Positions 1-7,796 of a DNA stretch of 64,000 nt are shown piece by piece (position 1 is the first letter of the stretch; each line of letters opens with the position of its first letter). The notes beneath the pieces are model-generated. The model did not search any database. It was not told the origin of the DNA and saw only the letters and a list, made by a program, of their open reading frames with translations. Source of the DNA: Streptomyces inusitatus (GTDB taxonomy: Bacteria; Actinomycetota; Actinomycetes; Streptomycetales; Streptomycetaceae); the NCBI RefSeq assembly GCF_014651115.1, contig NZ_BMWG01000013.1, forward strand, positions 1 to 64,000. The letters are read 5' to 3'. The position numbers were made by a program, and so were the translations under genes.

Positions 1-214
1 TTCCGGGGTGGAGTTCGTCGAACGACTCGATGGTCAGCGTGGTGCCGTGGGCGAGGTGGTGGTGGCGGGCGAGGGTGTCGTTGAGGTCGTCCCAGGTGGG
101 GAGTCCGGGGATGGACTTCGCGTCGCCGGGGAGGAAGCGGTAGGTGTGGCCGTACACCTTGGTGAGGAAGTCCTCGCCGAGGCGTGCGACGACTGGGTGG
201 GGTTCGGTGGTCAT
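1..214 (-). CDS. Cupin-like (JmjC/Cupin_4) protein, N-terminal fragment
   Basis: Only the first 71 codons are in the window; the gene runs off the left edge. The ATG at 214 overlaps the stop of the upstream 51-codon gene (ATGA), so the two are translationally coupled. The start reads MTTEPHPVVARLGEDF, then a stretch rich in G, D and W (GHTYRFLPGDAKSIPG, LPTWDDLN), and the fragment ends at DELHPG. This resembles the N-terminus of streptomycete cupin/JmjC-like oxygenases, in which the iron-binding HxD motif lies further on and is not visible here. If so it is a cytosolic 2-oxoglutarate/Fe(II)-type protein of unknown substrate. The assignment rests on resemblance to remembered family members only. 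Confidence 0.5.
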   Translation of the reverse strand, partial: MTTEPHPVVARLGEDFLTKVYGHTYRFLPGDAKSIPGLPTWDDLNDTLARHHHLAHGTTLTIESFDELHPG

Positions 215-366
215 GTGTCCCGTCCTGTCGCGGCGTCCTTGACCATGTGTTCCAGTTCGGCCACGCACATCTCGCACCCGTACATCCCTGTCTCCAGCCC
301 TGCGGCGGTGATGGGTCCGAGTCGCAGCACGGGTATCTCGGACATGCGGCAGTAGAGCCAGCACAT
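211..366 (-). CDS. 51-residue Cys-rich small protein coupled to cupin gene
   Basis: The product starts MCWLYCRMSEIP and has Cys at positions 2 and 6 and a second pair in YGCEMC near residues 24-27; such paired cysteines could bind a metal or form disulfides. The ATG at 366 is chosen because GGAG lies 7 bases upstream; the internal ATG at 345 has no ribosome site. The stop overlaps the start of the cupin gene, and the ATPase gene ends 56 bases upstream, so all three may be one operon. No known family is recognised. A RiPP precursor is one possibility because cupin-type enzymes can act on peptides, but nothing else in the window supports that. Confidence 0.5.
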   Translation of the reverse strand: MCWLYCRMSEIPVLRLGPITAAGLETGMYGCEMCVAELEHMVKDAATGRDT

Positions 367-422
367 GCCCGTGCTCCACTCCCGGTCGTCCCGGCGACTC
401 CGTATCCCGGTCGCGACCCCGC

Positions 423-1055
423 TCACAGCCCGCTCCGCCCGTGCGGATCCCGGCTCTTCGGTGGGATGTCCAGCTCGGCCCAGACCCGCTTCCCGGTGAC
501 GACCCGTTCTGCGCCCCACCGGGAGGCGAGTGCGTCGACCAGGATCAGCCCCCGGCCGTGGACCTCGCTCTCGCCCGCCGCCGTCGGGCATGGGGGAGGG
601 AGTTCGCGTGAGGTGTCGGTGACCACCAGCCGCACGGTGGAGGGGCCGGTGCGGGTGAGGGAGACGCCGACCTGTTCTGTTTCGGTGTGGGTGACGGAGT
701 TGGTGACGAGTTCCGTGACGAGGACGGCCAGGTCGTCCGTGCCGTGGGCGAGGCCCCAGGTGTCGAGGTACCGGGTGGTGTCGGCGCGGGCCAGCCCGGG
801 GGCGTGGATGGTTGAGAGGTAGACGCGGCGGTGGCGCTCGGGGTGTGTGGGGGAGGCGGGCATTCTTACCAGTGGTACTTCCGGCTCGGCGGTCACGGGA
901 TCGGGCGGTACGGGTTCACCGCTGCGGATGGGCAGCCGGTTCCGTATGTCGGCCAGACCGGCGAGCATCCTGGTCAGCAGGTTCCGCGAGCGGGGTGCCC
1001 ACCCGCCGGCCGGGGCGACGGTGGCCCGCACCAGCCGATGCCTAACGTTCGTCAT
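423..1055 (-). CDS. ATP-binding protein, RsbW/anti-sigma-like kinase fold
   Basis: A 210-residue protein whose C-terminal ~130 residues form a HATPase_c_2-type domain: an N-box region (VLVTELVTNSVTH) and a glycine-rich lid (GRGLILVDALASRWG), followed by the typical end GKRVWAEL. The first ~70 residues are basic and Pro-rich. Such proteins bind ATP and, in the RsbW/SpoIIAB group, hold a sigma factor or phosphorylate an anti-sigma antagonist; in Streptomyces many sit beside HTH regulators, as here, where the divergent gene encodes an HTH/TPR protein. I chose the ATG at 1055 (AGGGG about 9 bases upstream); an earlier ATG at 1088 is possible. The partner is unknown. Confidence 0.8.
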   Translation of the reverse strand: MTNVRHRLVRATVAPAGGWAPRSRNLLTRMLAGLADIRNRLPIRSGEPVPPDPVTAEPEVPLVRMPASPTHPERHRRVYLSTIHAPGLARADTTRYLDTWGLAHGTDDLAVLVTELVTNSVTHTETEQVGVSLTRTGPSTVRLVVTDTSRELPPPCPTAAGESEVHGRGLILVDALASRWGAERVVTGKRVWAELDIPPKSRDPHGRSGL

Positions 1056-1221
1056 GTCTGCGCCCCTGATGTGTTTCCTCCGGTACATCCCACTGGGCTG
1101 CCAGGTGGTGCTGACGGACCATCTCGCGGGGCCGCATCTCGGGGCCGGTCAGCAGACGTCGTCGCCGGGGCAGAGCATTGCCCGGAGGTGATTCGGCGGC
1201 GGGTGGGCGATCAACGGTCAT
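1042..1221 (-). CDS. Possible 59-residue small protein upstream of the ATPase
   Basis: An open frame starting MTVDRPPAAESPPG and ending in RRHDER runs into the ATPase gene and overlaps its start by 14 bases, an arrangement typical of coupled genes. GAGAGG lies about 13 bases before the ATG, which is a rather long gap. The product is charged and Pro/Arg-rich with no membrane segment and no recognised family. It could equally be untranslated leader of the ATPase gene. Reported because it is below common length cut-offs and its end fits the ATPase start. Confidence 0.3.
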   Translation of the reverse strand: MTVDRPPAAESPPGNALPRRRRLLTGPEMRPREMVRQHHLAAQWDVPEETHQGRRHDER

Positions 1222-1352
1222 GCCGAGCGGGGTCCTCTCGTGTGGCGGCTTCTCCTCGCTCTAGGCAACTGCGCTGTCACGTAGAGCGGTACCGTGGATG
1301 GCGCACCACGGCGTAAAAGCGTGAAGACAGCCGCGTGAAGGAGCTGAACACG

Positions 1353-2678
1353 ATGACGTCACCGGAGCCCAACGAGCGCCTGGCCGCGCTGTTCATCGAG
1401 AGCGGATGGACCATGCGGCAGCTCTGCCAGGAGGTGAACAGGCTCGGTACTGAACGGGGAACCACCACTCAGTACCAGCGCCCTTCCGTGAGCCAGTGGC
1501 TGAAGGGGCACATGCCCAAAGCATCGGTCCGGCCGCTGATCATCGAAGCCCTGTCCCGTCGCCTGCGCAGGCCAATCACAGAGGCAGACGCAGGTTTTCC
1601 GTCGACGCCTCCGTCATCGACGTCCCCGGGAACCATTGACGGACTTATCAATCTGGGATCGGTGGACGCCGTTCCCGGGCGGCGCGGCGTTATAGGTGCC
1701 GCACTGTTCTCCGTTGCACTGACGGTTCCTGGATGGCCGGACGTGGTGGGAAGAATGGAGGCCGCGTCGGCGGCGAGCCATCGTCGCATCGGTATGCCCG
1801 ACGTCACCATGGTCTCGGATATGACGGACCGGCTGGGGGCTCTCTACGATGATTTCGGCGGAAGGCACGCGAGGCCCATGGCTGCGGCATTCCTCATCAA
1901 CACCGTGGCTCCGTATCTGCGCGCCGACGGTCCCGAGAACGTACGCAAATCCATGATGTCCGCAGCTTCGTTCCTCAGCTATCTGACGGGCTGGATGGCG
2001 GTGGACGAAAGTCTTCACGGCCTGGCCCAGAGGTACTACGTCAAGGGGCTGGAGCTGGCCGGAGCCAGTGGTGACCATCTGGCGTACTGTCATGTCCTTC
2101 GGGGGATGAGCGTCCAAGCCGCCGATCTAGGACACGGTCCCACTGCCGTACGACTGGCAGAGGCTGCCTCAGCTGCGTCCCCGACTACTGGACCCCGAAT
2201 GCGCGCGTTCATGGGAGGCCAGATGGCGCACAGCTATGCCGTGGCCGGCGACCGCACGGCCGCGCTCCACAGCCTGCGAGAGACAGAGCGATCTCTAGAC
2301 GTGGCTGAGAGCGGAACGGGCTCGTTTGGTGGCTTCAACTACGCCACACTGGCCTACTCGACATCGCAAGTCCGGTACGCGGCTGGGGACGTAAAGGGGA
2401 GCGTCGAGTCACTGCACGCGCATTTTCGGCTTCGGGACTCCACTGACACCCATGTGTCCCGGATGCGATTCAGCGCGATGCTTGCCGAACGGCAGCTTCA
2501 GCTGGGTCACCTGGACGCCGCGTGTGCCACATGGAGCGGTGTCCTGGACGAGCATCCGACGATCCATTCCGGACGGGTGGACAGGGCGATCTTCGGCATT
2601 CGCGCTTTGCTCCGGCCGCATCTGGCGAACGCGGGCGCGCGCGAGATCTACGAGCGGTCGCGTCTGGCGCTCGCATAG
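1353..2678 (+). CDS. HTH transcriptional regulator with TPR-like C-terminal region
   Basis: A 441-residue cytosolic protein. Residues ~5-75 form a helix-turn-helix region (LAALFIESGWTMRQLCQEVNR, then SVSQWLKGHMPKA) of the XRE-like kind common in Streptomyces; a Ser/Pro/Thr-rich linker follows, and from ~150 on the protein is helical and Ala-rich with tetratricopeptide-like repeats (for example YYVKGLELAGASGDHL and CATWSGVLDEHP). This architecture is shared by many streptomycete regulators whose ligands are unknown. The ATG at 1353 has AAGGAG 9 bases upstream and is preferred to the GTG at 1335. It is divergent from the ATPase gene and ends at a strong hairpin. Codon use near the 5' end is less GC-rich than in its neighbours. 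Confidence 0.8.
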   Translation: MTSPEPNERLAALFIESGWTMRQLCQEVNRLGTERGTTTQYQRPSVSQWLKGHMPKASVRPLIIEALSRRLRRPITEADAGFPSTPPSSTSPGTIDGLINLGSVDAVPGRRGVIGAALFSVALTVPGWPDVVGRMEAASAASHRRIGMPDVTMVSDMTDRLGALYDDFGGRHARPMAAAFLINTVAPYLRADGPENVRKSMMSAASFLSYLTGWMAVDESLHGLAQRYYVKGLELAGASGDHLAYCHVLRGMSVQAADLGHGPTAVRLAEAASAASPTTGPRMRAFMGGQMAHSYAVAGDRTAALHSLRETERSLDVAESGTGSFGGFNYATLAYSTSQVRYAAGDVKGSVESLHAHFRLRDSTDTHVSRMRFSAMLAERQLQLGHLDAACATWSGVLDEHPTIHSGRVDRAIFGIRALLRPHLANAGAREIYERSRLALA

Positions 2679-2684
2679 CGCAAA

Positions 2685-2711
2685 AAGGGCCCGCCGATAT
2701 GACGGGCCCTT
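2685..2711 (+). terminator. Rho-independent-type hairpin after the HTH/TPR regulator
   Basis: A perfect 9-bp stem, AAGGGCCCG (2685-2693) with CGGGCCCTT (2703-2711), closes a 9-base loop 7 bases after the stop codon. The left arm follows a run of A, so it could also act on the opposite strand. Confidence 0.8.
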
Positions 2712-2764
2712 CAGATGGGGCATCCGGTTGTTGATCCCTTCCACTGTCGAGCTGAGGAGTAGAT

Positions 2765-3244
2765 ATGACGACCCTGGCCGTGACCGGACACATGGACCTG
2801 GCCGCCGAAAGCGTGCCTGCGGTGAGGGCCGCGCTCCGCGACCTCCTCGTCGGACACGACGACCTCACGGGCGTGTCGTGCATCGCCGCCGGTTCCGACT
2901 CCGTCTTCGCGGAGGAGCTGGTTGCCGCAGGCGGCCGGCTGGTCGTCGTGATCCCGTCGCAGGACTACCGGGCCAGGAAGGTGAAGCCCGCGCACGCCCC
3001 GCTCTTCGACCGTTTGGTCGGTGCGGCTGTGGAGGTGGTGACGCTGCCGCACGAGGCGGCGAACCGGGACGCGTACGAGTCGGCCAATGCCGAGCTGCTC
3101 AGGCGGGCCGATCGGCTCGTCGCGGTGTGGGACGGCGGTCCGCCGTCCGGGAAGGGCGGGACGGCGGACACGGTGGAGCTGGCCAGGGCGGCGGGGGTGC
3201 CGGTGGATGTGGTGTGGCCGGAGGGGGCCGTACGCCGGGGGTGA
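2765..3244 (+). CDS. SLOG-superfamily nucleotide-binding protein (TGH...GxGGTAD type)
   Basis: A 159-residue single-domain protein. It has an N-terminal TGHMDL motif, a first Rossmann-like half (GVSCIAAGSDSVFAEELV), and near residue 120 the VAVWDG strand followed by GKGGTADTVELA, a loop typical of SLOG/DprA-like folds that bind nucleotides or nucleotide-derived signals. No effector domain is fused to it. GAGGAG lies 6 bases before the ATG. It stands alone after a terminator and faces the reductase gene. In conflict systems SLOG proteins sense signal nucleotides, but no effector neighbour is present, so a housekeeping role is as likely. Confidence 0.65.
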   Translation: MTTLAVTGHMDLAAESVPAVRAALRDLLVGHDDLTGVSCIAAGSDSVFAEELVAAGGRLVVVIPSQDYRARKVKPAHAPLFDRLVGAAVEVVTLPHEAANRDAYESANAELLRRADRLVAVWDGGPPSGKGGTADTVELARAAGVPVDVVWPEGAVRRG

Positions 3245-3294
3245 TCCGGGTGGGGCGGGTGGTCACTGGCCCGGGCGGCGGCCCCGGGGGTGGG

Positions 3295-3939
3295 TTACTT
3301 TCGCCAGAACAGATGGTGTGCCACCCCGCTGGGACTGGGGACGACCTCCAGGTGGAAGCGGTCGAGCAGCTCGTCGGGGGACTCCCAGAGCCGGACCCCG
3401 GAGCCGAGCTTGATGGGGGAGACGGCCACGTGCAGGGTGTCGACGAGGTCGGCGTCGAGGAACTCCCGGATGGTGGTGGCTCCGCCGCCGAGACGGACGT
3501 CCTTGCCCTGTGCTGCCTCCCGGGCCTGTTCGAGGACCGTGGCCGGGTCGGCGTCGACGAAGTGGAAGGTGGTGTCGGAGAGGGTGAGCGAGGGACGCTT
3601 GTGGTGGGTCAGGACGAACACCGGGGTGTGGAAAGGGGGCTCGTCACCCCACCAGCCCTGCCACTCGTGGTTGAGCCAGGGTCCACGCTGGGGGCCGAAC
3701 TTGTTGCGGCCCATGATCTCGGCACCGATGTTGCGGCCGTAGTCCCGAGTGAAGTAGTCGTCCAGGCCCCGGCTGCCCCCGGGGTCGGTCCGCATGGGCC
3801 AGCTCGCCGTGGCACCGGCCCAGGCGAACAGCCGCTCCGGCTCTACATGGCCGAACGGCCTCTTCAGGGTCTGGTCCTCACCGGCACCGATTCCGTCGCT
3901 TGAGACATTGAAGTTCTGGACCCTCAGCAGCTGAGCCAT
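3295..3939 (-). CDS. Dihydrofolate reductase-family (RibD C-terminal-like) oxidoreductase
   Basis: A 214-residue protein starting MAQLLRVQNFNVS. It has a Trp-rich centre (NHEWQGWWGDEPPF), the PVFVLTHH strand, and GGGATTIREFLDADLVDTLHVAVSP, the NADPH-binding/closing region of RibD C-terminal-type reductases. Such enzymes reduce pteridine- or pyrimidine-like compounds with NADPH, but most members are uncharacterised. The ATG at 3939 has a near-perfect AGGAGGA 4 bases upstream, so the longer frame to 3963 is rejected. An inverted-repeat motif lies just before the ribosome site. The Cys-free active region gives no clue to substrate. Confidence 0.85.
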   Translation of the reverse strand: MAQLLRVQNFNVSSDGIGAGEDQTLKRPFGHVEPERLFAWAGATASWPMRTDPGGSRGLDDYFTRDYGRNIGAEIMGRNKFGPQRGPWLNHEWQGWWGDEPPFHTPVFVLTHHKRPSLTLSDTTFHFVDADPATVLEQAREAAQGKDVRLGGGATTIREFLDADLVDTLHVAVSPIKLGSGVRLWESPDELLDRFHLEVVPSPSGVAHHLFWRK

Positions 3940-3951
3940 GTGTTCCTCCTG

Positions 3952-3965
3952 TGTTGTCGGCAACA
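3952..3965 (-). promoter_or_regulatory. Inverted repeat TGTTG-TCGG-CAACA before the reductase gene
   Basis: The site TGTTGTCGGCAACA has perfect 5-base arms and lies 13-26 bases upstream of the reductase ATG, next to its ribosome site. Thirteen of its bases recur at 16988-17000 upstream of the catalase gene. A regulator bound here would block transcription start or early elongation. Operator role is inferred. Confidence 0.45.
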
Positions 3966-4024
3966 GTGGTGAGACTCGCCGGGCCGGGAAAACTCATCGT
4001 CGCGTCCGTGCCCGGTTGGACACC

Positions 4025-4351
4025 TCACATGACCCGGGTCTCCGCCGCCACCCACTCCAGATAGGCCGCCGACCCCCCTGTCACCGGGACGGCGATGACC
4101 TCGGGGGTGTCGTAGTCGTGGTGGTCGAGGATGAAGTCGGTCAGGGACCGCACCAGTGAGCCGCGCGTTTTGAAGTCGATGCGCCATTCCTGGTCGTGCT
4201 GGATCTTCCCCTCCCAGCGGTAGACCGAGGAGATGGGGTGGATCTGGGCGCAGGCGGCGAGGCGTTCGGTGATGGCGGCGTCGGCGAGGGCGCGGGCCTG
4301 GGGCTCGGTGGCTGTGGTGGTGGTTACGAGGGCGAGGTCGGCGGGGGTCAT
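4025..4351 (-). CDS. cutA: Divalent-cation tolerance protein CutA
   Basis: A 108-residue protein with the full CutA pattern: an N-terminal strand (LALVTTTTATEPQARALADAAITERLAACAQI), the central SVYRWEGKIQ, and the C-terminal TPEVIAVPVTGGSAAYLEWV. CutA forms a cytosolic trimer linked to copper tolerance in E. coli; its direct function is unclear. Length is normal. The ATG at 4351 has no Shine-Dalgarno sequence, but a TACCCT box ends 6 bases before it, pointing to a leaderless transcript. DUF6191 and other small genes lie upstream on the same strand. Confidence 0.9.
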   Translation of the reverse strand: MTPADLALVTTTTATEPQARALADAAITERLAACAQIHPISSVYRWEGKIQHDQEWRIDFKTRGSLVRSLTDFILDHHDYDTPEVIAVPVTGGSAAYLEWVAAETRVM

Positions 4352-4370
4352 GGGGGCAGGGTAGAGGGCG

Positions 4371-4676
4371 TTAGGGTGCCGGCCGGTCGGGGTGGCGGAT
4401 GCGGACGAGGTTCGCGTCGAGGTCGACGTGGAAGGGGGGTTCCTCGGCGGGGCGGATGTTTTTGCGGACGCGTTCCTGTTGGAGGGCGTGTTTCTGGGCC
4501 TGGGCGCCGGGGGTGATCTCCTGGAGGAATTCCGTGCCGATGGAGGTCATGCTTTTGCGTTTGCGCCAGTAGATCCAGCCGCGTGCTTCCACCCACAACA
4601 GAACGCGGTCCAGGAGGAACAGGGCCGCGCCCAGGGCGCATAATCCGGCGATGGCCTGCCACACCGTGCTCGTCAT
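4371..4676 (-). CDS. DUF6191-type small membrane protein
   Basis: A 101-residue protein with one N-terminal membrane segment (residues ~5-28: WQAIAGLCALGAALFLLDRVLLWV), then ARGWIYWRKRK, and a charged, soluble tail rich in R, K and E (QQERVRKNIRPAEEP) ending HPDRPAP. The GWIYWR segment next to the membrane is the mark of a streptomycete family I recall as DUF6191, function unknown. A single-pass protein with its tail in the cytoplasm is likely. It ends 19 bases before cutA and may share its transcript. No clear ribosome site was seen. Confidence 0.7.
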   Translation of the reverse strand: MTSTVWQAIAGLCALGAALFLLDRVLLWVEARGWIYWRKRKSMTSIGTEFLQEITPGAQAQKHALQQERVRKNIRPAEEPPFHVDLDANLVRIRHPDRPAP

Positions 4677-4696
4677 GTCGGATGAACGCGGAGGGT

Positions 4697-5152
4697 TCAG
4701 CCGGAGGTTCCCGTGCTGCCGTCGGGATCGCGGCCGAAGGCGGCGGAGAGGACGTCGGGGAGGTCGGCCTCGGGGACCGTGGCGCGGATCTCCGTCAGGA
4801 CGTCGGGGAAGTCGTCGTCGCTGATGGCTCCCTGGTGCTCCTGGCGGAGTCGGTGGATGACCTCGACGATCTCGGGGCGCAGCAGCATCCAGGAGCGGGA
4901 GGTGTGGATCTCCTTCTCGACCTAGCCCATGAACCAGCGCACGATCTCGTACGGGATGTCCTGGTGCGGGCCCTGGGGGTCGGAGCAGATCGTCGGTTCT
5001 CGGGCGGGGTCCTCGTCGGGGACGATCGCGGTGAGAAGGTTTCGCTGCTTGCCGACGAGGTCCAGCTCCAGGTACCAGGCGTCGTCGGGCACGGAGTACA
5101 TGGTGGTGATCGCGTAGTCGCCGCCGGGGTGGGGGAAGGGCATGACGGGCAT
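4697..5152 (-). pseudogene. Conserved unknown protein interrupted by an in-frame TAG
   Basis: Two open stretches share one reading frame. Codons from the ATG at 5152 encode 76 residues (MPVMPFPHPGGDYAI...EIVRWFMG), then TAG at 4924-4922, after which the same frame continues VEKEIHTSRSWMLLRPEIV to a normal stop at 4697. Both halves have the codon bias of the region and read as one protein of ~150 residues with helical, acidic ends. A single CAG-to-TAG change would make this stop. It could be a true nonsense mutation, a sequencing error, or two genes with the second starting at the ATG at 4888. Function is not recognised; no membrane segment. Confidence 0.6.
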
Positions 5153-5178
5153 GCTGTCACGCCCTTCCTGTGCGATGT

Positions 5179-5607
5179 CTAGCGAATACGGGTCATCACG
5201 GACTCGTAGCCACCGCCGCCCGGGTAGACCCAGGAGCCGGTGAGGGTGTCGCCGTCGGGGCTGAAGGCGCCCTGGTAGTAGGCGGGGGAGCCCTTTTCGC
5301 CGCCCCAGATGGTGAGGGTGTCGCCGTTGGGTTCGTAGACGTAGTCGAAGGTGTGGCCGAGGCTGTCGTAGAAGCGGGACTTGATGTCCTCGCCGGGCTC
5401 GTCCGAGCCGAAGGGCTTCTCGCGGCCGATGACTTCGAGGCCGGTGACGCGCCGGCCGTACTGCGTCATGTCGATGTCCTGGAGGAGGAAGAAGCCGCCT
5501 TCGAGCCAGCGGTAGGTGACGGTGCCTTCCACTCCGCCGGTCACGCGCCAGGTGCCGGTCAGGCGGTCGAGGCGCTGGAGGGAGGCGTCGGGGCGGGGAT
5601 GGGACAT
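5179..5607 (-). CDS. DUF1579-like lipocalin-fold protein, function unknown
   Basis: A 142-residue protein that starts MSHPRPDASLQRLDRLTGTW, a common opening of small beta-barrel proteins, with alternating strands (EGTVTYRWLEGGFFLLQD, IKSRFYDSLGHTFDYVYE, TLTIWGGEKGSPAYYQG). Such DUF1579-type or nitrobindin-like barrels often bind small hydrophobic ligands, but no heme-binding His pattern is clear. GAAAGG lies 9 bases before the ATG. It is downstream of the amber-interrupted gene's strand partner only by position, not coupling. Soluble and cytosolic, with no signal peptide. Confidence 0.65.
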   Translation of the reverse strand: MSHPRPDASLQRLDRLTGTWRVTGGVEGTVTYRWLEGGFFLLQDIDMTQYGRRVTGLEVIGREKPFGSDEPGEDIKSRFYDSLGHTFDYVYEPNGDTLTIWGGEKGSPAYYQGAFSPDGDTLTGSWVYPGGGGYESVMTRIR

Positions 5608-5726
5608 GAGGGCGGGCCTTTCGCCGGGGCCGGAATGCCGGCGCGGGGTGCGGCGGCGTTCATGTGACGGGTGGGGCCGGGAGAAGGAATCGGTACGGGA
5701 GTGTGGTGCGCGTCACAGGTCCCGCG

Positions 5727-6761
5727 TCACCCGGGGAGTCCCTGGCCGAAACGGGGGAGCAGCTCCGGGCCGAAGGTGGTGATCTCGGCGATGAGGCCGT
5801 CCTCGATGCGGAGGACGTCGATGTTGACGGGGGAGAAGGAGTGCTCGCCGGGGCGGCGGACATGGTTGGCCACGGCGGGCATCCGGTTCAGGGTCAGTGG
5901 GACCGGGCGCCAGTCGCCCCAGGCGCTCTCGCCCGTCAGGACCGGACGCCACAGGTCCAGGATCGCGGCGCGGCCCTCGAAGACGAGGTGGGCCGGGGGC
6001 ATGGTCTGCCGGGCGTCCTCGCGGAGCAGCTCGGAGAGGGCGGAGAGGTCGGCGCGCCGGGAGGCGTCGACATAGCGCCGCAGCAGGGCCCGCTCGGAGT
6101 CGCTGGGGGTGGTCGCCGCGCCCCATTCGGCGCGGCGCGGGGGGAGCTGTTCGCGGAGGGTCGCGCGGGCCCGTTGGAGGGCGCTCTTGACGGACGCGAC
6201 GCTCATGCGGAGGGTCTCGGCGGTCTCGGGGGCGGGTGTGCCGACCACGTCGCGGAGGATCAGCACGGCGCGCTGCCGGGGCGGCAGGTGCTGGATCGCG
6301 GCGAGGAAGGCCAGCTCGATCGTCTCCCGGGCGATGGCGGCGGCCTCCGGCTCGCCGTCGGCCGGGGCGGCGAGGTCCAGCAGCTCGTCCGGGTAGGGCT
6401 CCAGCCAGGTCACCTCGGCCACGGCCGAGCGGGCGGGGCCGCCGGAGGCGTCGAGGGCGGACGTCACCTCGCGGCGGCGGGCGGGGCTCGCCAGTGTGTC
6501 GAGGGCGGCGTGGGTGGCGATGCCGTACAGCCAGGCGCGGAACGTCGACCGTCCGGCGAAGTCGGCGCGCTTGCGCCAGGCCCTCAGCAGGGTCTCCTGC
6601 ACCAGGTCCTCGGCCTCGGTGAAGGAGCCCAGCATCCGGTAGAGATGGACCCGCAGCTCGTGGCGGTACCGCTCGGCCAGCTCGGCGAAGGCGTTCTCGT
6701 CCCCCGAGCGGAGCACCTCCGCCGACGGTTCCCCGGCCCCGGACCCACCCCTGCCCAACAC
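5727..6761 (-). CDS. ECF sigma factor, SigG/TIGR02960-like with SnoaL-type tail
   Basis: A 344-residue protein. Region 2 (ENAFAELAERYRHELRVHLYRMLGSFTEAEDLVQETLLRAWR) contacts core polymerase and the -10 element; region 4 (LPPRQRAVLILRDVVGTPAPETAETLRMSVASVKSALQRARA) binds the -35 element. After it comes a ~110-residue NTF2/SnoaL-like domain ending in EITTFGPELLPRFG, which in related sigma factors tunes activity in place of a separate anti-sigma factor. No anti-sigma gene adjoins. The GTG at 6761 has only a poor site, so the true start may lie a few codons in. It is divergent from oxyR. Confidence 0.85.
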   Translation of the reverse strand: MLGRGGSGAGEPSAEVLRSGDENAFAELAERYRHELRVHLYRMLGSFTEAEDLVQETLLRAWRKRADFAGRSTFRAWLYGIATHAALDTLASPARRREVTSALDASGGPARSAVAEVTWLEPYPDELLDLAAPADGEPEAAAIARETIELAFLAAIQHLPPRQRAVLILRDVVGTPAPETAETLRMSVASVKSALQRARATLREQLPPRRAEWGAATTPSDSERALLRRYVDASRRADLSALSELLREDARQTMPPAHLVFEGRAAILDLWRPVLTGESAWGDWRPVPLTLNRMPAVANHVRRPGEHSFSPVNIDVLRIEDGLIAEITTFGPELLPRFGQGLPG

Positions 6762-6847
6762 TGCCCCCGCGATCCCGCTCGTCCGTCGACGAGAGCCGAC
6801 GAGAGCCTACGATGAGAAGAAGGATTCTTGATCGGAGGAGGCTATCA

Positions 6848-7789
6848 ATGAGCGGGGTCGCCCGGGGCAAACAGCCCAGCGTCGCGCAGCTGCGCGCCTT
6901 CGCGGCCGTCGCCGAGCATCTGCACTTCCGGGACGCCGCCGCCGCGATCGGCATGAGCCAGCCCGCGCTCTCCGGGGCCGTCTCCGCGCTGGAGGAGGTC
7001 CTCGGCGTACAGCTGCTGGAGCGCACCACCCGCAAGGTGCTGCTCTCCCCGGCCGGGGAGCGTCTCGCGGTCCGTGCCAAGGCCGTACTCGAAGCCGTCG
7101 GCGCGCTGATGGAGGAGGCGGAGGCGGTGCGCGCGCCCTTCACCGGTGTGCTGAGGCTCGGGGTGATTCCCACCGTCGCGCCCTATCTGCTGCCGAATGT
7201 GCTGAGGCTGGTGCACAGCACGTACCCGGATCTCGATCTCCAGGTGCACGAGGAGCAGACCTCCTCGCTGCTGGAGGGGCTGACCGGCGGGCGGCTGGAT
7301 CTGCTGCTGCTGGCGGTCCCCCTCGGGGTCCCCGGGGTCACTGAGCTGCCGCTGTTCGACGAGGACTTCGTCCTGGTCACCCCGCAGGACCACTGGCTCG
7401 GCGGGCGGGAGGATCTGCCCCGCGAGGCGCTGCGGGAGCTGCCGCTGCTGCTGCTCGACGAGGGGCACTGCCTCCGTGACCAGGCGCTCGACGTCTGCCG
7501 GGAGGCCGGGCGCGGGGAGGACACCCCCGTCACCACCACCGCCGCCGGGCTCTCCACCCTGGTCCAGCTGGTGGCCGGGGGGCTCGGGGTGACCCTGCTG
7601 CCGCGTATCGCCGTCGAGGTGGAGACCGGCCGGGGAGGGCTTCAGACGGCGTACTTCGCCGACCCCGCCCCCGCCCGCCGGATCGCGCTGGCGATGCGCA
7701 CCGGGGCCGCCCGGCAGGACGAGTTCGAGGAGTTCGCCGCCGCGCTGCGGACCTCCCTGCGCCCACTGCCGGTCCGCGTCCCGGACTGA
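6848..7789 (+). CDS. oxyR: LysR-family peroxide sensor OxyR
   Basis: A 313-residue LysR regulator. Residues ~7-65 are the winged HTH (QLRAFAAVAEHLHFRDAAAAIGMSQPALSGAVSALEEVLG); the rest is the effector domain. The motif GHCLRDQALDVC near residues 205-216 places two Cys nine residues apart, the same spacing as the redox pair of E. coli OxyR, so it should sense H2O2 by disulfide formation. GGAGGAGG lies 6 bases before the ATG at 6848. In Streptomyces oxyR usually adjoins ahpCD, which is absent here; instead it diverges from an ECF sigma gene. It ends in a hairpin that reaches into the facing permease gene. Confidence 0.9.
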   Translation: MSGVARGKQPSVAQLRAFAAVAEHLHFRDAAAAIGMSQPALSGAVSALEEVLGVQLLERTTRKVLLSPAGERLAVRAKAVLEAVGALMEEAEAVRAPFTGVLRLGVIPTVAPYLLPNVLRLVHSTYPDLDLQVHEEQTSSLLEGLTGGRLDLLLLAVPLGVPGVTELPLFDEDFVLVTPQDHWLGGREDLPREALRELPLLLLDEGHCLRDQALDVCREAGRGEDTPVTTTAAGLSTLVQLVAGGLGVTLLPRIAVEVETGRGGLQTAYFADPAPARRIALAMRTGAARQDEFEEFAAALRTSLRPLPVRVPD

Positions 7790-7796
7790 GCCGCGA

